A DNA stretch of 64,000 bases from Candidatus Ozemobacteraceae bacterium. Its GTDB lineage: Bacteria; Muiribacteriota; Ozemobacteria; Ozemobacterales; Ozemobacteraceae. The stretch is taken from assembly GCA_035373905.1 (NCBI GenBank), contig DAOSOK010000024.1:1-64000 (forward strand), in the 5' to 3' direction. The notes under the pieces were generated by a model that saw only the letters and a list, made by a program, of their open reading frames with translations, ran no database searches and was not told the DNA's origin. Below are positions 59,538-64,000 of the stretch, one piece after another (position 1 is the first letter of the stretch; each line of letters starts with the position of its first letter). A program made the translations under genes and the position numbers.

Positions 59538-60842
59538 TCAGGCGGGATCGGCTGGAGAACCGGCCGCCCACAGTCGCTTCCTGCGACGGTGCCAGATCAG
59601 CCAGAAACCCGCGCAGGCAGAGGCTTCGAGGCCGAAATGCGTCCAGGCCAGGCCGGCGCTTCCCCACACGGCACAGGCCGGCGCCCCGGCCGCCAGGCGC
59701 AGAAACGTCACCAGGCCCGCATAGACGGCCCATTCGTCCAGCCATCCCATGCTGAACCACAACGGTGGAAGAATGGCGTTGGGAATCGAGAGCGGCAGGC
59801 TGAACGCAAAGGCAAGCGCCGGCAGAACGGCGATCGGATCAGTTCTTGAGAGATGCCAGACGGCCAGGCCACCCAGAAGGATGGCCACTGTGCCCAATTG
59901 GCCGCCTGCCCGAAAATACCAGCCCAGGGCGGCCCGCAGTTCGTCCGGTGACCGGCGGCCGGCCGCCGCCCGCAGGTCGGGAAACACGGTCTGTGCTGCC
60001 ATGCCGACGGGAGCGAGCAGGAGACGATACGCGGCATCGAGCATGGCGTAGGTTCCCAGGGCGGCATGGCTCAGGAACCAGCCGCCGATAAGCGCATCCA
60101 GACGCGGATACAGGCTTCCCGCGACGGATGCCCAGGCGAGAGGAAACGTCTGTCGCGCGGCCGCCCGGCCGGCAGAGCGGAAGGGGAGGAGGAGCAGGGA
60201 GCGGGGCTGTTTCGGCCAGATTCTGGCGTCGTGAAGCAACCAGACGCCGGCCCAGGCGGACAGCCCCGTGGCCGTCAGGGCATTCACGGCGTTCAGCGCT
60301 CCCGTGCTCCAGGCCCCGGCCAGGCAGAAGCAGAGGACTGCGGCCTGGCCGATGGCGCCTCGCGCCAGGGCCCGAAAGTCGGCGCGTCCAAGGCGGAAGC
60401 CCTGACACGCGGTGAGCTGGAGCCGACCCGCCATGAACAGGATCAGAGGCCACTGAACGCCGGGCTCGATTCCCCAGGGGCGCAGAAGGCGAACCGGCAG
60501 CAGGAGAATTCCCGCCGCTGTCAGCATGCCGGCCAGCCAGCGCCAGCCGAGAATCTCGGGCAGCCGCGGCGATGCGTCTTCGGGACGGCTGCCGGCCAGG
60601 GCCGGAAGAGCGCGTGAAACTCCGAGGTCGGCCATGGCGAAGAGAATCATCGCAATCGCCGTCAGCGGGAAGAACCGGCCGCCCTCTTCGGGCCCGGCGA
60701 GCAGAGCGACGGCGAACTGCACCGCGGGAGGGATGCCCATTTCCAGACTGCGGGCAACGGCATACAGGAAAAAGTGCCTGGAGCGGTCTGGAGAGGGTGG
60801 CGGCCGGATTCCCTCGTTTGAAGAGGAGTCATCCACGGACAA
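59538..60842 (-). CDS. Polysaccharide flippase-like membrane protein
   Basis: A 434-residue protein with about 12 hydrophobic segments and the layout of Wzx/MATE-type lipid-linked sugar exporters (FFLYAVARSLEMGIPPAVQF, a LYPRLDALIGGWFLSHAALG turn, GTYAMLDAAYRLLLAPVGMA). This last motif is common in O-antigen flippases. It converges with the glycosyltransferase gene across 16 bases. It probably moves a lipid-linked glycan made by its neighbours across the inner membrane; the cargo is inferred. Confidence 0.75.
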   Translation of the reverse strand: MSVDDSSSNEGIRPPPSPDRSRHFFLYAVARSLEMGIPPAVQFAVALLAGPEEGGRFFPLTAIAMILFAMADLGVSRALPALAGSRPEDASPRLPEILGWRWLAGMLTAAGILLLPVRLLRPWGIEPGVQWPLILFMAGRLQLTACQGFRLGRADFRALARGAIGQAAVLCFCLAGAWSTGALNAVNALTATGLSAWAGVWLLHDARIWPKQPRSLLLLPFRSAGRAAARQTFPLAWASVAGSLYPRLDALIGGWFLSHAALGTYAMLDAAYRLLLAPVGMAAQTVFPDLRAAAGRRSPDELRAALGWYFRAGGQLGTVAILLGGLAVWHLSRTDPIAVLPALAFAFSLPLSIPNAILPPLWFSMGWLDEWAVYAGLVTFLRLAAGAPACAVWGSAGLAWTHFGLEASACAGFWLIWHRRRKRLWAAGSPADPA

Positions 60843-60907
60843 GGCGGTTCTCCAGGTGAATGCCCGATGTCATGGCTGGTATCCTTGGGTGTGTTCTCGG
60901 AAAAGAA

Positions 60908-60946
60908 AAATCCTCACCAATCGAGAAACTCGTCTGGTGAGGATTT
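60908..60946 (-). terminator. Terminator for the tRNA gene
   Basis: AAATCCTCACCA and TGGTGAGGATTT pair across 15 bases; on the minus strand T-rich sequence (TTTTTCTTTT) follows. Confidence 0.75.
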
Positions 60947-60953
60947 CTACCGG

Positions 60954-61027
60954 TGGAGCTGATCGGGTTCGAACCGACGGCCTCCTGAATGCCATTCAGG
61001 CGCGCTCCCAAACTGCGCCACAGCCCC
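60954..61027 (-). tRNA. tRNA-Ala (GGC)
   Basis: The cloverleaf runs from GGGGCTG to CAGCTCC-A. The anticodon loop ATGGCAT between CCTGA and TCAGG gives anticodon GGC, reading GCC. The T-arm has GGTTCGAACC. As in ssrA only ACC-G is encoded, so the final A of CCA is added later. Confidence 0.95.
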
Positions 61028-61094
61028 ATATGGTAGAGTCATTCTACGACGCAGAGTACAAAAAGTCAAGCGTTTTTCTGTAAAATCTCGAAAT

Positions 61095-61140
61095 CTGGGG
61101 ACGTGATATCGAATGTAAAAATTCGATATCACGTCCCCAG
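61095..61140. repeat. Perfect 20-base palindrome with GGGGACGTGATATC arms
   Basis: CTGGGGACGTGATATCGAAT (61095-61114), a six-base loop and the exact reverse complement (61121-61140). The arms match the ends of the element at 63-185. The type of sequence resembles the REP-like ends handled by IS200/RAYT-type transposases, but no such gene is here. Confidence 0.7.
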
Positions 61141-61177
61141 GTTTCCCGGATAATGCCTGGAGTTGCCGTATGGCGAG

Positions 61178-61897
61178 TCACTTCTTTGGCGCGTGGTCGT
61201 GGTGGTCATGCCCCTGGCCGTGATGGGCGCAGGCGGTCTGGGGGGTGACTTCATCGAGTTTGCCGGCCTTGAACTCGGAGATGACCTGCTCGACCGTCGC
61301 CTGGCGGCCCATGTACACCTTGATGCCGGCGGCGCGAAGCTTGTTGAGGGCGCCCATGCCGATGCCCCCGACGACGACAGCGTCGAGCCTTTCGCTGCTC
61401 AGCGAAGCGAGGGGCTGGCACATGCCGTGGGTGTGCTGGGCATTCTTGTTGATGATGGCACGGGTCGACAGCTTCTCGGTGTCGACGATCAGGAACAGGG
61501 GGGCCGAACCGAAATGGCTGTTCACCTGGCTTTGAAGGCCCTTGTCTTCGATGATCGGAATGCAGATGTTCATGGATTCTCCCTGGTGTGATGATGGGAT
61601 GTCGGATGTGACGGCAACGGGACCGCCTTCGATGCGAAGGGCTTTCCCGAAAACGAGGGCTTCGGCGATCTTGCGGTGCGCCGACTCGATGATGCGACCG
61701 AAGGTGGGCCGCGAAACGTGCATCATCCCGGCGGCTTCCTCCTGATACTTTCCCTCGAGATCAGCCAGTTTCAGGGCCTCGAACTCATCGAGGGTCAGCA
61801 CCAGGAAGTCCAGGTCGCGCGCCGGGATCCCGGCCGGCTTGAACACTCCGGCAACGGGTTTCCCGGATATTTTTCTGCATGAATGCGGCCTGACCAT
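61178..61897 (-). CDS. DUF134-NifX fusion protein with His-rich tail
   Basis: A 239-residue two-domain protein. Residues 1-100 are a DUF134 domain with an HTH (LDEFEALKLADLEGKYQEEA, MMHVSRPTFGRII), a likely DNA-binding part. Residues 108-215 are a NifX/NifB dinitrogenase Fe-Mo cofactor-type domain (MNICIPIIEDKG, HFGSAPLFLIVDTE, VVVGGIGMGALNKL), which binds Fe-S or Fe-Mo clusters. The C-terminus (CAHHGQGHDHHDH) could bind metal. The whole looks like a metal-cluster-responsive regulator. GGAGAT precedes the ATG at 61897. No nitrogenase gene is present. Confidence 0.85.
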   Translation of the reverse strand: MVRPHSCRKISGKPVAGVFKPAGIPARDLDFLVLTLDEFEALKLADLEGKYQEEAAGMMHVSRPTFGRIIESAHRKIAEALVFGKALRIEGGPVAVTSDIPSSHQGESMNICIPIIEDKGLQSQVNSHFGSAPLFLIVDTEKLSTRAIINKNAQHTHGMCQPLASLSSERLDAVVVGGIGMGALNKLRAAGIKVYMGRQATVEQVISEFKAGKLDEVTPQTACAHHGQGHDHHDHAPKK

Positions 61898-61958
61898 ATT
61901 TGATCTCCAGAAATGTTATCATATGCTCGAAACGGCGAGCCCGTTCAGCATACCACAA

Positions 61959-61987
61959 TTGACATACAATGGCGACGAGCATATCCA
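61959..61987 (+). promoter_or_regulatory. Candidate promoter for trmO
   Basis: TTGACA (61959-61964), a 17-base spacer and TATCCA (61982-61987), in the gap between divergent genes. Confidence 0.4.
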
Positions 61988-62132
61988 GCGATGTTTCCCT
62001 TCCCATCACAACATGCCCCGACCTCAACGATCTGGAATGCCCCGAAATGAGCCTGAATAATATGGTGTGATATAAAAGTTGCTGGAGGGGCGGGTTTGAA
62101 CCCCGTCCCGAGGCGAACCTGTCAGGAGAACC

Positions 62133-62639
62133 ATGATGAACCCCGAAACATTCGCATTCACACAGATCGGCGTCATTCGCACCCGGTTCACGAAACAGGA
62201 GGGAACGCCGATCCAGGCCAGCATGGCAGGCGGGGAGATCGGGACCGTCGAGGTATTCCCTGAGTATGCCGATGGATTGCTCGATATCGGGGGATTCAGT
62301 CATCTCCACCTGATCTACGCTTTCCATGAAATCGAAGCCGGCACGTTGCGGGTGAAGCCCTATCTCGACACCGTCGAACATGGCATCTTCGCCACCCGCG
62401 CCCCGAAACGGCCAAACCCGGTCGGCCTTTCGGTCGTCCGTCTGCTCGCTGTCCGCGGAAACATTCTCGAGATCGCCGGTGTCGATATGCTCGACGGCAC
62501 CCCGCTGCTCGATATCAAGCCATATATTCCATCCCTCGACGCCCGCGATACCGACCGGATTGGCTGGTATGCCGGCCGTCTCCGTCAGGAAGGAGTTGTT
62601 TTGGCTGACGGAAGATTCGACTCGAAAGAGGAACATTGA
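62133..62639 (+). CDS. trmO: tRNA (t6A37)-N6-methyltransferase TrmO
   Basis: TrmO adds the N6-methyl group to t6A37 of tRNA-Thr(GGU). This 168-residue protein has the TsaA/YaeB fold and motifs: IGVIRTRFTKQEGTPIQ, GFSHLHLIYAFHE, GIFATRAPKRPNPVGLSVVR and LDIKPYIPSLD. The RAPKRPNPVG box is the SAM-site signature. AGGAGAA lies before two in-frame ATGs (62133, 62136). It is shorter than E. coli TrmO, which has a C-terminal extension; short forms are common. Confidence 0.9.
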   Translation: MMNPETFAFTQIGVIRTRFTKQEGTPIQASMAGGEIGTVEVFPEYADGLLDIGGFSHLHLIYAFHEIEAGTLRVKPYLDTVEHGIFATRAPKRPNPVGLSVVRLLAVRGNILEIAGVDMLDGTPLLDIKPYIPSLDARDTDRIGWYAGRLRQEGVVLADGRFDSKEEH

Positions 62640-62709
62640 AGATGCTCCACGGGAGCCATGTCCCTCGCTGCCTTGGAAATAGACGATCGCTGCGATATCA
62701 TTTCTTTCA

Positions 62710-63081
62710 ATGAAGCATGTGTTACACCGGCAGATTCTGATCACGCTCACGCTTCTCGTCTTGTGTGCGTTTTTTACGACGCTTGTCGAGACGAGCCGGC
62801 TTCATTTTTTTCACGACATCCTTCCGGAGAACGGTGTTCAATACTTCGCGCGATGTGCAGCAAGGTCTCACGACGGACATTTGCAGCAAGCCGTTGCGTT
62901 CGACGCCCCGGAGCCATGCCCGTTCAACCGCCTGCTTTCCTTCCTCGAGGCTGCGTCTCATGGTGTAACGCTTTCGAGTATTCTGAAACCGGAATATTCC
63001 GGCGCGACTCGGATACAGGTTTTTTCCACTCTCACGGTCGAGCCGGGCGGTGTGCATCGTGCCCGGGCTCCGCCGGTCTGA
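62710..63081 (+). CDS. Small exported or membrane-anchored protein
   Basis: A 123-residue protein with one hydrophobic segment near the N-terminus (ILITLTLLVLCAFFTTLVET), a signal anchor. Two Cys and several His lie in the outer part, and it ends in RARAPPV, an ending seen in DUF2946-type small proteins. That resemblance is weak. It has no clear ribosome site and no operon partner. Confidence 0.45.
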   Translation: MKHVLHRQILITLTLLVLCAFFTTLVETSRLHFFHDILPENGVQYFARCAARSHDGHLQQAVAFDAPEPCPFNRLLSFLEAASHGVTLSSILKPEYSGATRIQVFSTLTVEPGGVHRARAPPV

Positions 63082-63210
63082 CAGCGCTGCACGAGTTCAA
63101 CATAGAGCAGTTGATATAATATTCCAGCCGCGCCATTGCGGCGCGGTGAGGGCGATGCCGATCCCAAACGGTTGAACAATGCCCTCGTATGAATGGAAAA
63201 GGACAAACTC

Positions 63211-64000
63211 ATGAACACATCATTCTCAACATTGCTGTTGGCCTGCCTTCTGTCAGGGCCGTCCCTGGCGGCTGCAGCGTCTGTCATCGAAGTGTCGAAC
63301 ATTGCCCAGCCGGCTTCCGGCCACGGTTCGGGGATCGATCTGCAGTATGTCGACAAGGCGGCCAGGCCGCAGGACGATTTTGCGCGGCATGTCAACGGTG
63401 TATGGATCGATACGACGGAGATTCCGGCCGACAAATCGAGCTGGGGCTCGTTCGAAAAGCTGTATGAAGATACCCAACCGAAGCTGCGGAAGATCGTCGA
63501 AGATGCAGCAAAAGAGAGCGGAACGAAACCGGGCTCGGATCTCCAGAAGATTGGCGATTTGTATGAAAGCTTCATGGATGAGGCGAAGCTCGACAAGCTG
63601 GGACTGAAGCCGCTCGAAAGGGAACTCGCCAGAATCGACGCCATCCGTTCCAAGGCGGAAATTCCCGCGCTGATCGCTCACCTGAACCGGATCGGCGCAG
63701 GCGCGCCCTACACGATTGCCATCCACCAGGATGCCAAAGACTCGACGAAATACGTCGCCGATCTCATGCAGGACGGTCTCGGCCTTCCCGATCGCGATTA
63801 CTATCTCAAGATGAAAGACGAGAAGCTGAGCAAGGTGCGTGCGAAATACAAGGAGCACATCGAGAAGATGCTGTCCCTGGCGGGGGACAAAGACGCGGCT
63901 GCGAACGCTCGTCAGATTATCGTTCTGGAAACGGAACTCGCGAAGGTCCAGTGGACAAAGGTCGAGAATCGCGATCCCGTAAAGACCTACAATCGTGTCG
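63211..64000 (+). CDS. M13-family metallopeptidase, N-terminal part
   Basis: The frame starts at 63211 with AAAGGA upstream and runs off the window after 263 codons. It has a signal peptide (LLLACLLSGPSLAAAAS), then the M13 N-terminal domain: DFARHVNGVWIDTTEIPADK, WGSFEKLYED, IGDLYESFMDE, GLGLPDRDYYL. Neprilysin-like M13 enzymes (PepO) are zinc peptidases of about 650-700 residues. The HExxH zinc site would lie beyond the window, so catalytic competence cannot be judged. Confidence 0.9.
   Translation, partial: MNTSFSTLLLACLLSGPSLAAAASVIEVSNIAQPASGHGSGIDLQYVDKAARPQDDFARHVNGVWIDTTEIPADKSSWGSFEKLYEDTQPKLRKIVEDAAKESGTKPGSDLQKIGDLYESFMDEAKLDKLGLKPLERELARIDAIRSKAEIPALIAHLNRIGAGAPYTIAIHQDAKDSTKYVADLMQDGLGLPDRDYYLKMKDEKLSKVRAKYKEHIEKMLSLAGDKDAAANARQIIVLETELAKVQWTKVENRDPVKTYNRV

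Noticed and set aside
61178..61897. Nitrogenase cofactor biosynthesis
   Set aside because: The NifX-like domain alone, fused to DUF134 and without nif genes, does not support nitrogen fixation.
1..64000. CRISPR arrays
   Set aside because: No regularly spaced short repeats with unique spacers and no Cas genes were seen. The repeats found are REP, MITE-like, att or paired direct repeats.

Overview
This window is high-GC, densely coded chromosomal DNA from a bacterium. The tmRNA, the tRNA-Ala(GGC), the LexA repressor and Shine-Dalgarno sites before almost every gene all indicate a bacterium. Neither RNA gene encodes its terminal CCA; both read ACC-G. The many exported beta-propellers, HAMP-linked sensors, a SpoIIE-type phosphatase and a GGDEF protein suggest a Gram-negative-type, signalling-rich, poorly cultivated lineage. 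A Riflebacteria/Ozemobacteria-like host is a guess only; nothing here proves a phylum.

Layout. (1) 200-8535 is an integrated element in the 3' end of the tmRNA gene ssrA. All its genes read on the minus strand: P4-type integrase, two small proteins, AlpA regulator, a tiny coupled gene, a VirE_N/DUF3987 primase-helicase, a zinc-ribbon protein, a P27-type terminase small subunit and a terminator. No capsid, tail or lysis gene is visible, so it looks like a phage satellite (PICI-like). (2) 8.5-20 kb holds ssrA, two MITE-like units with REP cores, a radical SAM protein, a YbjN/chaperone-like protein with a Clp-type AAA+ ATPase, exported propeller and SH3 proteins, lexA and an NHL-type protein. 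(3) 20.3-28.6 kb holds an FHA-GAF-GGDEF diguanylate cyclase coupled to a DUF2325 protein, a membrane PP2C/SpoIIE phosphatase, and an ECF sigma/anti-sigma pair. (4) 29.3-41.4 kb holds thioredoxin, then a surface-polysaccharide run: sugar oxidoreductases, glgB, a WecC-like dehydrogenase, a B12-type radical SAM enzyme, a heparinase-like lyase and a glycosyltransferase. (5) 41.5-44.6 kb holds a GAF protein, a deoxyhypusine synthase homologue and tlyA. (6) 44.8-55.8 kb is a signalling block: two overlapping NarL-type histidine kinase genes, a kinase fragment, a NarL-type response regulator, and two overlapping class III cyclase genes. (7) 56-64 kb holds an exported propeller, a small glycan cluster, tRNA-Ala, a DUF134-NifX fusion, trmO, a small membrane protein and the start of an M13 peptidase.

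The most unusual feature is block 6. In both overlapping pairs the catalytic residues are divided between the partners. Kinase A keeps the phospho-acceptor His but has lost the ATP-site Glu and lid glycines; kinase B has Asn in place of the His but an intact ATP site. Cyclase A keeps both metal-binding Asp residues but has lost the substrate Lys/Thr and transition-state Asn; cyclase B has Cys for the first metal Asp but keeps Lys, Thr, Asn and Arg. Each pair would therefore make one working active site only as a heterodimer. For the cyclases this is the C1/C2 logic of mammalian transmembrane adenylyl cyclases. These residue readings are direct; the heterodimer function is inference.
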